From the NCBI RefSeq assembly GCF_000805675.1, contig NZ_JSEF01000009.1, positions 1 to 64,000 on the forward strand: a stretch of DNA of 64,000 bases, given 5' to 3'. Origin of the DNA: Corynebacterium minutissimum (GTDB lineage Bacteria; Actinomycetota; Actinomycetes; Mycobacteriales; Mycobacteriaceae). A model generated the notes under the pieces. It saw only the letters and a program-made list of their open reading frames with translations. It had not been told where the DNA came from and ran no database searches. Below are positions 46,587-54,405 of the stretch, in pieces. Positions within the stretch are counted from its first letter, which is position 1; each line of letters begins with the position of its first letter. A program made the translations under genes and the position numbers.

Positions 46587-46681
46587 GGAGGCGTACGTGT
46601 CCTGGTGGGCGCCCCGGTCTTCAAAACCGGTGAGGCCGAGCATCTCGGTCTGGCAGGTTCGATTCCTGTCCGTCTCCGCCA
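46587..46681 (+). tRNA. selC: tRNA-Sec (anticodon UCA), CCA encoded
   Basis: This 95-nt tRNA has the anticodon loop CTTCAAA (TCA) on a CCGGT/ACCGG-type stem. It also has an enlarged variable arm (GAGGCCGAGCATCTCGGTCT), the T-loop GGTTCGATTCC and 3' GCCA. The acceptor arm is the long, eight-pair type of tRNA-Sec, with one G-T wobble and one weak pair by my reading. Length and the T arm match E. coli selC. It lies 21 nt before selA and is probably co-transcribed with selA-selB. Confidence 0.95.
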
Positions 46682-46702
46682 TCCGCGCAGCTAGGAGGAC
46701 CC

Positions 46703-47989
46703 ATGACGACAGACCCCCGCCGCTTCATCCCCAAGATGGATGTGATCCTCCAGTATCCGGCAGTGCAGGCAGCGCACGAGCGCGTGGCGCCGTACAGGGT
46801 TCGTGCGGTTATTGACGCTGTGCTTGACGACGTCCGCTCCGCCTCCCTCGCGCCCTCCCAGATTGAGGAGGAGCTGGCTGCGAGGCTAGAGGATGTACGG
46901 CCCTATTCTTTGAGTCCGGTCATTAATGCCACAGGCGTTATTGTTCACACGAACCTGGGCCGCGCCCCGTTGCCGCCCGCAGCGGTCGATGCACTCGTGG
47001 CGGCGGCGTCTTACACAGATGTCGAAATGGATCTGGACAGTGGGCTGCGCTCCAGAAACAGGGGCCGCGCAGCTACTGAGGCGGTACTGGCCGCGTGCCC
47101 TGGCGCGGAGGACGCGCTCGTGGTGAACAACGGTGCGTCCGCGTTGCTGTTGGCTACGGCGGCGCTGGCGCCCGGCAAGGAGGTCATTATCTCGCGCGGG
47201 GAGCTCATCGAGATCGGCGCGGGCTTCCGGCTTCCGGAGCTCATCGAATCCACGGCTACGCGGCTGCGCGAGGTGGGAGCGACGAACCGTACGCACCTGG
47301 CCGATTATGAGCGCGCCTTGGGGGAGAAGACGGGCGCGATTCTCAAAGTGCATCCTTCGAACTTTCTCATCAGCGGCTTTACCTCTTCGGTGTCTGTGGC
47401 GCAGTTGCGTCAACTGACGGACTTGCCGCTTATTGCGGATATCGGTTCGGGACTACTCACGCCGGATGAGGTGCTTCCCGACGAACCCTCCGCGAGCGAG
47501 GCCCTGCGCAATGGCGCCGACGTGGTGCTTTTCTCTGGGGACAAGCTGCTCGGAGGCCCGCAGGCAGGCGTGCTCGTAGGGACGAAGGAGGCCATTGCTG
47601 CCTGCAAGAAACACCCGCTGGCACGGGCGGTGCGTATTGACAAGCTACGCCTCAATGCCTTGGAAGCGGCTATTTCTACCTCGACCAACGCGGTGCACGA
47701 GGCGCTGCATATTTCTGCCGAGCGCCAAAAGGAGCGCACTGCGAGGATTGCCGCCGCGGTCGGGGCAGACGTCGTCGAGCACGACGGGCGCGTGGGCGGC
47801 GGCGGTGCCCCGGAGGTGCCACTGCCCGGTTGGGCCGTGGCGTTGCCGGAAGACCTGGCGCGTCCGCTGCGTTTGGGGGCCACACCTGTGGTGGCACGCG
47901 TGAGCCAAGGGCACTGCCTTGTGGACGTGAGGTGCGTGCCAGAGAGCCAGGATGCGGAGCTCATTGCTGCGATTCAGGCGGTGATGTAG
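46703..47989 (+). CDS. selA: L-seryl-tRNA(Sec) selenium transferase
   Basis: SelA converts Ser-tRNA(Sec) to Sec-tRNA(Sec) with selenophosphate, using PLP. The 428-residue protein has INATGVIVHTNLGRAPL, the NNGASALLLA phosphate-binding segment and the PLP lysine Lys281 in FSGDKLLGGPQAG. The length is slightly short of E. coli SelA (463). It starts with ATG after an AGGAGG site, and its stop codon abuts the selB start with no gap. Confidence 0.96.
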   Translation: MTTDPRRFIPKMDVILQYPAVQAAHERVAPYRVRAVIDAVLDDVRSASLAPSQIEEELAARLEDVRPYSLSPVINATGVIVHTNLGRAPLPPAAVDALVAAASYTDVEMDLDSGLRSRNRGRAATEAVLAACPGAEDALVVNNGASALLLATAALAPGKEVIISRGELIEIGAGFRLPELIESTATRLREVGATNRTHLADYERALGEKTGAILKVHPSNFLISGFTSSVSVAQLRQLTDLPLIADIGSGLLTPDEVLPDEPSASEALRNGADVVLFSGDKLLGGPQAGVLVGTKEAIAACKKHPLARAVRIDKLRLNALEAAISTSTNAVHEALHISAERQKERTARIAAAVGADVVEHDGRVGGGGAPEVPLPGWAVALPEDLARPLRLGATPVVARVSQGHCLVDVRCVPESQDAELIAAIQAVM

Positions 47990-49756
47990 GTGTTTGTCGT
48001 TGCTACCGCGGGCCACGTGGATCACGGCAAGTCCAGCTTGGTGAAGACGCTGACCGGCATGGAGCCGGATCGGTGGGACGAGGAACAGCGTCGCGGGCTC
48101 ACTATTGACTTAGGGTTCGTGTGGACCAGGCTGGACTCCGGCGCGGACGTGGCCTTTGTGGATGTACCGGGCCACGAGAAATTCCTGGGCAACATGTTGG
48201 CCGGAGTGGGTCCGGCCCCCGTGGTGCTGTTCGTCGTCGCTGCCGACGAAGGCTGGCAGGCGCAGTCCACCGACCATCGCGATGCGCTGCGCGCGCTCGG
48301 CGTGCAGCATGGCATGGTGGCGCTGACCCGTGCCGATAAGGCGGATAAGACGCGCCGAGCAGAGGTTGCAGCACAGGTCCGGGCAGAGCTGGCTGGCACA
48401 CAGCTGGCTGATGCCCCCGTGATTGAGGTGTCGGCGAAGACGGGGGAGGGCGTCGATAAGCTGCGAGCGTCTTTAGATGCTCTCCTTGCTGGCATGCCAG
48501 CGCCGGAGAAGGATGCCCGGGTGCGGCTTTGGGTAGACCGTGCGTTTAGTGTCAAAGGCGCGGGCACCGTGGTGACGGGAACGCTGGCGGCGGGCACACT
48601 CGCGGTGGGCGATGAACTCATGCTGCGAGATCGAAAGGCCGCGGTCCGAGGACTGCAGAGTGAGAATGCTTCCGTGCCCTCGGTGGGGCCGGTCTCTCGC
48701 GTGGCGGTGAACCTCCGCGGGGTAGATGCGGACGAGATTCATCGCGGTGATGCGCTGCTCAGTCCTGGTGCATGGCGCGTACTTGAGTCGGTGGATGTGC
48801 GGCGCACGTTTGGTACTGATATGGCTGAGCTGCCTCGAAACCTTGTGGTCCACACTGGCACTGCTGGAGTAGGCGCGCGGCTGCGGCCTTTAGGCGGCGA
48901 GTTCGCGCGGTTGACTCTTGATACTCCGTTACCGTTGACTCTGCTCGATAGATTTGTCGTGCGTAGCCCCGGTGGGCGGCACGTGGTGGCCGGAGTAGAG
49001 GTCGTGGATGTGCACCCAGCTCCGCTTACTCGGCGCGGAGACGCAAAGAAGCGAGCAGAGCAGCTGGCAAAGGTGATGCCTCAGGACCCGGCCGATTGGC
49101 TAAAGCGTAGCGGCTACGACCGCGTGGACAACCTCATCCGCGATGGGTTTTCCATATCGGAGCAGCCAGCAGGAATCATTGAGTTTCGGGATTGGTGGAT
49201 CTCCGCTGGCCAGGTTTCCCTCTGGAAGCAGGAGTTGCTGCGCGCGGTGACGGAGCATTCAGAGGCCAACCCGCTTGCGCCGGGGCTGCCGCGGCCAGCT
49301 GCCATGGATTCCTTGCAGCTCACTGAACCCGCACTTCTGGGACTAGCGGTGGCAGCGGCCAAGGTCGAATCGGTCGACGGCGTGCTCCGCCTGCCAGGTC
49401 AGAGTGTGGATTTGGGGTCAGCAGAAAAAGGCGTGGCCGAGCTCGAGCGCCGCTTGCGCGATGAGCCTTTTGCAGCACCGGAAGCTGAAGACCTTAAGGA
49501 CCTAGGTCTGGGTGCCAAAGAGCTTGCCGCAGCCGAGCGCGCCGGGCGTTTGCTCCGACTGTACGGGGGAGTGGTGTTGCTGCCCTCCGCGCCCCGTGAA
49601 GCACAGGCTGTGGTTGCCAAGCTGGAGCAGCCTTTTACGCTTTCGGCTGCGCGCAAAGCGTTGGGGACGACGCGCCGGGTTGCTATCCCGCTGCTAGAGC
49701 ACCTTGATTCGATTGGGGTGACTCGCTTGGTAGACGGGCAGCGGACGGTGCGCTAG
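47990..49756 (+). CDS. selB: Selenocysteine-specific elongation factor
   Basis: SelB delivers Sec-tRNA(Sec) to ribosomes at UGA codons followed by a SECIS. The 588-residue protein has an EF-Tu-like GTPase (G1 GHVDHGKS at 8-15, DVPGHEKF, TRADKADK), two beta-barrel domains and C-terminal winged helices (from about 370) that bind the SECIS, slightly shorter than E. coli SelB (614). It starts with GTG directly after the selA TAG, indicating translational coupling. No other gene follows on this strand for 300 nt. Confidence 0.96.
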   Translation: MFVVATAGHVDHGKSSLVKTLTGMEPDRWDEEQRRGLTIDLGFVWTRLDSGADVAFVDVPGHEKFLGNMLAGVGPAPVVLFVVAADEGWQAQSTDHRDALRALGVQHGMVALTRADKADKTRRAEVAAQVRAELAGTQLADAPVIEVSAKTGEGVDKLRASLDALLAGMPAPEKDARVRLWVDRAFSVKGAGTVVTGTLAAGTLAVGDELMLRDRKAAVRGLQSENASVPSVGPVSRVAVNLRGVDADEIHRGDALLSPGAWRVLESVDVRRTFGTDMAELPRNLVVHTGTAGVGARLRPLGGEFARLTLDTPLPLTLLDRFVVRSPGGRHVVAGVEVVDVHPAPLTRRGDAKKRAEQLAKVMPQDPADWLKRSGYDRVDNLIRDGFSISEQPAGIIEFRDWWISAGQVSLWKQELLRAVTEHSEANPLAPGLPRPAAMDSLQLTEPALLGLAVAAAKVESVDGVLRLPGQSVDLGSAEKGVAELERRLRDEPFAAPEAEDLKDLGLGAKELAAAERAGRLLRLYGGVVLLPSAPREAQAVVAKLEQPFTLSAARKALGTTRRVAIPLLEHLDSIGVTRLVDGQRTVR

Positions 49757-49833
49757 GTGCTGGTGGGCGGCTGCTTAGCAGTAGAGCGCGGTGCCTGGCG
49801 TGATGGCTGGGGAGCACTGGCTCGGTACTAGGA

Positions 49834-49932
49834 GCAAAGGAACCAAAGTAGGGGAACCATTTGTGGGGTGGTTTCGGAGAAGCCCAGGTCGAAGCGTAAG
49901 GATAAGTGCATAAGGTACTAGTTAAAAGGTGC
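49834..49932 (+). repeat. Direct repeat, left copy (about 100 bp) flanking the HigBA cassette
   Basis: This stretch begins GCAAAGGAACCAAAGTAGGGG and ends GTTAAAAGGTGC. It recurs in the same orientation at 51004-51103 with six substitutions and one single-base indel by my count. It contains its own GGAACC and GGGAACC words and no gene. The remaining space 49757-50056 otherwise holds only the HigBA promoter/operator. Confidence 0.85.
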
Positions 49933-50006
49933 CTATGGTCTCTCATTGCAATGAGAGGATGCCTTCAAAGTTAAGAGAGCACTCTAGGCATGAGCGTCTG
50001 GCAACT

Positions 50007-50050
50007 TAACGGATATCGTTATTGACGGATTCCGTTATGTTTTGTAGATT
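50007..50050 (+). promoter_or_regulatory. HigBA operator/promoter
   Basis: TAACG-GATAT-CGTTA (50007-50021) and ACGGA-T-TCCGT (50025-50035) are two adjacent palindromes, followed by a TAGATT -10 (50045-50050) 6 nt before the higB ATG. It is the expected autoregulation site for the HigBA complex, at the -35 position. Confidence 0.7.
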
Positions 50051-50056
50051 GAGTAC

Positions 50057-50338
50057 ATGATTCAGTCGTTTGCTAACCGAGACACCGAGCTTGTCTGGTT
50101 GCGCCAAGCGTCACCCCGGATCGATTCAAGAATTCACAAGACTGCAAATAGAAAACTTCATCAGCTTGATGCAGCAGTTTCCCTGCAATCGCTGCGTGTT
50201 CCGCCGGGGAACCGATTGGAAGCTTTGAAAGGTGATCGAAAGGGGATGTACAGCATTCGAGTCAATCAACAATGGAGGATTACTTTTCGCTGGACCGAAG
50301 CGGGCCCGGCGGATGTGGCAATAGAGGATTATCACTAA
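50057..50338 (+). CDS. higB: HigB-type mRNA interferase toxin
   Basis: The 93-residue protein has the RelE/HigB fold: the starting MIQSFANRDTELVWLRQ, a basic helix at 24-34 (IHKTANRKLHQL), LPPGNRLEALKGDRKG-type loop (here VPPGNRLEALKGDRKG) and the strand MYSIRVNQQWRITFRW with the catalytic Arg/Trp region. Such toxins cut mRNA on ribosomes when not bound by HigA. It begins about 6 nt after a -10 box (leaderless) and ends 8 nt before higA. Confidence 0.92.
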   Translation: MIQSFANRDTELVWLRQASPRIDSRIHKTANRKLHQLDAAVSLQSLRVPPGNRLEALKGDRKGMYSIRVNQQWRITFRWTEAGPADVAIEDYH

Positions 50339-50346
50339 GGAACGGC

Positions 50347-50646
50347 ATGAGTACCAAGTTGTATCCACCTATTCATCCTGGAGAAGTACTCAACGAAGAC
50401 TTCATTAAGGCATTTGGGATTACCCAGCATAAGTTAGCTATGGCCATTGGAGTCCCTCCGCGCAGGATTAACGAGATCGTCCACGGCAAGCGCGGAATTA
50501 CAGCAGACACTGCGCTGCGTTTAGGAAGGTATTTCGGGGTAGAACCGCAGTTCTGGGTGAACTTGCAAGGACGATACGAGCTCGAAATAGCAGAGGATTC
50601 AATCGCTGAAGAAGTCAGCAGTATTAAGCCGCTCGAAGTGGCCTGA
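50347..50646 (+). CDS. higA: HigA-type antitoxin (XRE helix-turn-helix)
   Basis: The 99-residue protein has the HigA core PPIHPGEVLNEDFIKAFGITQHKLAMAIGVPPRRINEIVHGKRGIT, an XRE helix-turn-helix that both blocks HigB and binds the operator. The C-terminal 25 residues (YELEIAEDSIAEEV) would contact the toxin. The ATG at 50347 follows TAAGGA 6 nt upstream; the frame opens earlier but that part is the end of higB in another frame. Confidence 0.92.
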   Translation: MSTKLYPPIHPGEVLNEDFIKAFGITQHKLAMAIGVPPRRINEIVHGKRGITADTALRLGRYFGVEPQFWVNLQGRYELEIAEDSIAEEVSSIKPLEVA

Positions 50647-50655
50647 GTGCAAGAT

Positions 50656-50910
50656 TCAGTAACGCGAACGGTTCGACTGCACGCGGCCGCCGGAGTGTGA
50701 GTGAACGGAACGTCGGCTGCCGACATCGGGGTCGTCGCTTCCCCAGGAATCTTCAGCCCATATTGCAAAATCACGATCGGCGTATCGCTTCTGGCGAGTG
50801 GCCATATGCTCCATCCGACGATTGTAGCGACGCTTTGAGGTTTCAATGCGCTCGGACTCGGTTTGTGTTGAAGGCTGACTGTTACGGTTGTTGCGCTTCT
50901 TGTTGGCCAT
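50656..50910 (-). CDS. Small basic Arg/Ser-rich protein, function unknown
   Basis: The 84-residue protein (start ATG 50910) has a strong AGGAG site 8 nt upstream and a highly basic composition: ANKKRNNRNSQPS at the start, RYNRRMEHMATRQKRY in the middle, and an Arg/Ser tail with a terminal Tyr. It converges on higA with a 9-nt gap. It lies inside the interval between the two direct repeats. No family was recognised; the composition suggests nucleic-acid binding. The open frame continues upstream to 51030, but the ribosome site decides for 50910. Confidence 0.6.
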   Translation of the reverse strand: MANKKRNNRNSQPSTQTESERIETSKRRYNRRMEHMATRQKRYADRDFAIWAEDSWGSDDPDVGSRRSVHSHSGGRVQSNRSRY

Positions 50911-51003
50911 TGTGTGACTCCTGAACGCTAGAGTGACTGCATGTATGTGATGGGTAACTCTACATTTGCTAGCGGGATATTGTCTTGAACTCGAGATGGA
51001 CAG

Positions 51004-51103
51004 GCAGAGGAACCAAAGTAGGGGAACCATTTGTGGGGCGGTTTTGGAGAAAGCCCAGGTCGAAGCGTAAGGAGAAGTGCATAAAGTACTTGTTAAAAGG
51101 TGC
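51004..51103 (+). repeat. Direct repeat, right copy (about 100 bp)
   Basis: Second copy of the 49834-49932 element, same orientation, starting GCAGAGGAACCAAAGTAGGGG and ending TTGTTAAAAGGTGC. The two copies bracket higB, higA and the small basic protein gene (about 1.07 kb of unique sequence). No gene lies between it and the next gene's stop at 51159. Confidence 0.85.
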
Positions 51104-51158
51104 TTTTGCCCCCTTGGTGGTAGGCGAGCGGTGGCGGGGAAGCTGTGGCAGGAGGGCG

Positions 51159-51977
51159 CTAAGCGTTCGGGGAGATGAAGGTGCGCGGGCCGGTGGGAAG
51201 CGGGGATGCGAGAGGGTCAGCCGGGACGGTGACCTCCCAGTCGGCGGTGAGGTCGAGAACAGGCGGAATGGCGGGGTGATCCGGCGAAAGCGGCAGCGGG
51301 GGAAGCGCGGGGGAAAAGAGCGCGCTGGTATCGAGGGGCAGGTCGACGGCCAAGCGGCCGGAAGCGGCATAAGCGCGGGCGGCGAGAGTTACGCCGGAAG
51401 AGGCGGCAGCCTCGAAGGCAGCGGCGAGGGCGGGGGAGTCGCTTAGAGATGTGCACGGGCCAAGGACGAGATCGCCGTGGGTAGCGAGCACTGTGTCGTC
51501 GAGGACGACGAGGGAAACAATGAGCTGTTGGGTGCCCATCTCGCGGAGTTGATGGGCGGTGAGCTGGCCGGCGGAGACGTCGATAAGCGCGCCGTGCCCG
51601 CCGGTGACCAAGGCGGTGCCTTCCGGCTGGTTGTTTGCGGGAATCATCCAGGGATCAAGGCCGAGGGCGACTGCCACGTCGACAGCACCGTCGATAATCT
51701 CGACCGTCGCATGCGTCGACGGCGTCAGGCCGGTCGAACGCAGACGAGCAAGTGAGGGATACTCCGCGGACTCCTCGCCATCGAGTGCTCCCAAGAAGCC
51801 AAAAGGCGAGCGGATGCGCCAGCCGCGGGTGGCGGGGTCGGGGATGAGGGAGACGTCGACAAGCACAGGCTCCGATGCCAACCCCGGGATGCTCAACGCG
51901 GTGCTGAGACTGACGTGGTCGAGGACCGCCACGTGCTCAACACCGAAGTAAGAGGGGGCCAGCGGGTACAGCGCCAT
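51159..51977 (-). CDS. Hypothetical protein, Ala/Pro-rich C-terminus
   Basis: This 272-residue protein has no signal peptide, membrane helix or known motif. The N-terminal half is structured-looking (FGVEHVAVLDHVSLSTALSI, PDPATRGWRIRSPFGFLGALDGEE) and the C-terminal 60 residues are rich in Pro and Ala. It contains ALVTGGHGALIDVSAGQLTAHQLREMG, which has a Gly-rich loop. It is divergent from zupT with about 125 nt between. Corynebacterial hypothetical proteins of this type are known to me only as unnamed entries. Confidence 0.6.
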   Translation of the reverse strand: MALYPLAPSYFGVEHVAVLDHVSLSTALSIPGLASEPVLVDVSLIPDPATRGWRIRSPFGFLGALDGEESAEYPSLARLRSTGLTPSTHATVEIIDGAVDVAVALGLDPWMIPANNQPEGTALVTGGHGALIDVSAGQLTAHQLREMGTQQLIVSLVVLDDTVLATHGDLVLGPCTSLSDSPALAAAFEAAASSGVTLAARAYAASGRLAVDLPLDTSALFSPALPPLPLSPDHPAIPPVLDLTADWEVTVPADPLASPLPTGPRTFISPNA

Positions 51978-52088
51978 GGTTGTGCGAAGTCACCTCGTGT
52001 TGTTGGGGGGAAGGGTGGACTTTATCAATCTTACGCAGAGGGGGAATCATCTCTGTGGCGACGTCCACGGACGACGACTCAAAAGCGC

Positions 52089-52094
52089 TATAGT
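52089..52094 (+). promoter_or_regulatory. Candidate -10 box for leaderless zupT mRNA
   Basis: TATAGT lies 8 nt before the ATG at 52103. No ribosome-binding site is visible. Confidence 0.5.
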
Positions 52095-52102
52095 TTCCCA
52101 CT

Positions 52103-52900
52103 ATGGATCTAGCCACCGTCGCTTTCGCATTTGGCCTCGTGCTCTTTTCTGGCTTGTCGACGTCCATCGGGGGCGCGTTGGCCGTCGGAAAGCGCGAGCC
52201 AGGCCCGGGGTTTATGGCCACTGCCCTGGGCCTGTCTGCGGGAGTGATGCTCTACGTGTCCTTTATGGAGATTCTCCCGGAAGGCATCGCCAAGCTGGGG
52301 GAGGCCTCCGGAACCGAAAAAACTGCCACCTGGCTGGGGGTCATCGCGTTCTTTGTCGGTATTGCCGTCATCGCCATCATTGACCGTGCCGTGCCGGAGG
52401 AAATCAACCCGCACGAGCCGGCGACGACGGAGGAAGAAGCACGCCGCAGGAGACTCATGAAGACAGGTGTCTTCACCGCCTTTGCCCTGGCGCTGCACAA
52501 CTTCCCCGAGGGTTTTGCTACGTTCCTCTCCGGCTTGGAGGCCCCTGAAATTGCGATTCCGATCGCCGTGGCCATTGCCATTCACAATATTCCGGAAGGC
52601 ATTGCCGTGGCGGTGCCTCTGCGCGCGGCGACGGGCTCGCGGAAGAAAGCCTTCTGGTGGGCCACCATTTCAGGTCTCGCGGAGCCTGTCGGTGCGCTCA
52701 TCGGCTTTGCTATTCTTATGCCCTTTATTGGGCCGGCGACGATGGGCTTTAGCTTCGCCGCCATCGCCGGCATCATGGTCTTCATCTCTCTCGATGAGCT
52801 TCTGCCCACCGCGGAGGAGACCGGCAAGCATCACTTCGCCATTTACGGGCTCATCGCCGGCATGGCCATCATGGCGGTATCGCTGATGTTGTTTATGTAG
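52103..52900 (+). CDS. zupT: ZIP-family metal importer ZupT
   Basis: ZupT takes up zinc and other divalent metals (Fe, Mn, Co). The 265-residue protein has eight membrane helices, a His/Glu-rich loop near 104-113 and the two ZIP metal-site motifs HNFPEG (132-137) and HNIPEG (161-166). It is preceded by a TATAGT box and no site. It converges on the DUF808 gene with a 3 nt gap. Confidence 0.95.
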   Translation: MDLATVAFAFGLVLFSGLSTSIGGALAVGKREPGPGFMATALGLSAGVMLYVSFMEILPEGIAKLGEASGTEKTATWLGVIAFFVGIAVIAIIDRAVPEEINPHEPATTEEEARRRRLMKTGVFTAFALALHNFPEGFATFLSGLEAPEIAIPIAVAIAIHNIPEGIAVAVPLRAATGSRKKAFWWATISGLAEPVGALIGFAILMPFIGPATMGFSFAAIAGIMVFISLDELLPTAEETGKHHFAIYGLIAGMAIMAVSLMLFM

Positions 52901-52903
52901 GCG

Positions 52904-53824
52904 CTACTTCACGCGCTCAGCGGTGGCCTTGACCGCCATGATGACGGTGGCCACGACTGTGCCCAGAATGAGGCCGAAGACCATGGACATGCCGGTATCC
53001 GCCAGCCAGGTCAGCGCGCCATTGCTGATGTTTTCGGTGACACCGTGGATGAAGCCATAGGGCTGCTCCGCACCGAACTCATGCAGACCCTTAATGACGA
53101 TGTGGCCACCGACCCACAACATGGCGGCGGTACCGATGACACCGATGATGTCGAGGACCACGGGCATACCTTTGACCAAGGCGGTGCCGAGAGCGGACTC
53201 GCCGTTGTTACGCTCAAGGAGGCCCATGCCGATGTCATCCATTTTCACCAGGACCGCGACCGCGCCATAAACGCCGAAAGTCAGGATGATGCCCACAATG
53301 ATAAGGGACGCCAAGCGCATCCAGAAGGGCTGATCTATGACTTCGTTGAGCGAGATGACCATGATCTCCGCGGAGAGAATAAGGTCGGTCGTAATAGCGG
53401 AGCGCACCAGGGAATCCTCGGCGCTTGCGCCTTCTTCCCGGACGGGCTTCTTTTCTTCCTCGCCGCGGTGGAAGAGGACATGGATAATCTTTTCCGCGCC
53501 CTCGAAGCAAAGGTAGGTGCCGCCGCACATGAGAATCGGGGTGAGGGCCCACGGAGCGATCCAAGAGAGGATTAGCGCGATGGGCAAAATGATGATGAGC
53601 TTGTTGATGAGCGAGCCCTTGGTGATGCGCCAAATCATGGGCAGCTCGCGCTGCGGTTTCACACCATCAACGAACTGTGGGGTCACGGCTGCATCGTCGA
53701 CGACCACACCGACGGACTTCATGGAGGTCTTGCCTGCCAGTGCCGCCACGTCATCAACGCTGGAGGCAGCGGAGCGGGCGATGAGGGCGATGTCGTCAAG
53801 CAGGGCGAACAGGCCACCGGCCAT
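52904..53824 (-). CDS. DUF808 (YedI-type) membrane protein
   Basis: The 306-residue protein has the DUF808 pattern: AGGLFALLDDIALIARSAASSVDDVAALAGKTSMKS, followed by several membrane segments (LIIILPIALILSWI, LIIVGIILTFGVYGAVAVLV, and others). The family is common in bacteria and its function is unknown. It is a single gene, with its start ATG 50 nt before the next gene's stop on the same strand. Confidence 0.9.
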   Translation of the reverse strand: MAGGLFALLDDIALIARSAASSVDDVAALAGKTSMKSVGVVVDDAAVTPQFVDGVKPQRELPMIWRITKGSLINKLIIILPIALILSWIAPWALTPILMCGGTYLCFEGAEKIIHVLFHRGEEEKKPVREEGASAEDSLVRSAITTDLILSAEIMVISLNEVIDQPFWMRLASLIIVGIILTFGVYGAVAVLVKMDDIGMGLLERNNGESALGTALVKGMPVVLDIIGVIGTAAMLWVGGHIVIKGLHEFGAEQPYGFIHGVTENISNGALTWLADTGMSMVFGLILGTVVATVIMAVKATAERVK

Positions 53825-53868
53825 GGTTTACATCCTTTTGAGGTAGGGAGAAAAGTGCTTTCCCTAGG

Positions 53869-54405
53869 TTACTCGGCCGGGACGAGTTCCACATTTTCAG
53901 CCCACGTGAGCTCCATGCCCAACGTGCGCAGCCAGTTCATGGCGTCATCGCCATAGCGCGTAATACCTTCGACGGCCGTGAGGGTACGTTCCATGGCGCG
54001 CTCGGCCTCTTCGGCGCTGATGAGTCCCGTGGAGGTGGCGGCGGCGAGCTCGTCGATATCGAGCACGTCGACCGGCTCGCCGGAAGTGGAGACCAGGTCA
54101 ACATAAAGATCGCGCGTGGTCCACACGTCGCCGTCAATATCGATATCGGCGACATCAAAGTAGAAGTCCTGCTCCACTTCAACGCCTTCGCGGAAGTGGA
54201 AGATGCTGGCGCGCAGGCCGAGTTCCGGCAGGAGCCACGATTCGAGGTAGCCAAAGCGCGGGTGGTTGGCGCCGCGGGCCATGTAGAGGCCGAAGTCGGT
54301 GACGCGGTAGGTGTCTACCTCGCGCAAAAATCCTTTGGGGTCAACGTTAGTGTTGTCCGCCGTATTAAAGGTCTCCTGCTTGACTGGATGAAGATCAGTA
54401 CTCAT
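53869..54405 (-). CDS. DUF402 domain protein (nucleotide phosphatase-like fold)
   Basis: The 178-residue protein carries a DUF402 domain (about 40-150), with the acidic strand pattern VEQDFYFDVADIDIDGDVWTTRDLYVDLV and DVLDIDELAAATSTGLISAEEAERAM. DUF402 (FomD/Ntdp) proteins are known in other bacteria as nucleoside tri/diphosphatases or fosfomycin-synthesis phosphatases, with metal-binding acids on the barrel. The ATG at 54405 overlaps the stop of the upstream secreted-protein gene by 1 nt (TAATG), which indicates coupling. A longer frame lies in that gene. Confidence 0.85.
   Translation of the reverse strand: MSTDLHPVKQETFNTADNTNVDPKGFLREVDTYRVTDFGLYMARGANHPRFGYLESWLLPELGLRASIFHFREGVEVEQDFYFDVADIDIDGDVWTTRDLYVDLVSTSGEPVDVLDIDELAAATSTGLISAEEAERAMERTLTAVEGITRYGDDAMNWLRTLGMELTWAENVELVPAE

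Noticed and set aside
49757-51158. HigBA region as an insertion sequence
   Set aside because: No transposase and the flanking repeats are direct, not inverted; a repeat-bounded cassette is the safer reading.
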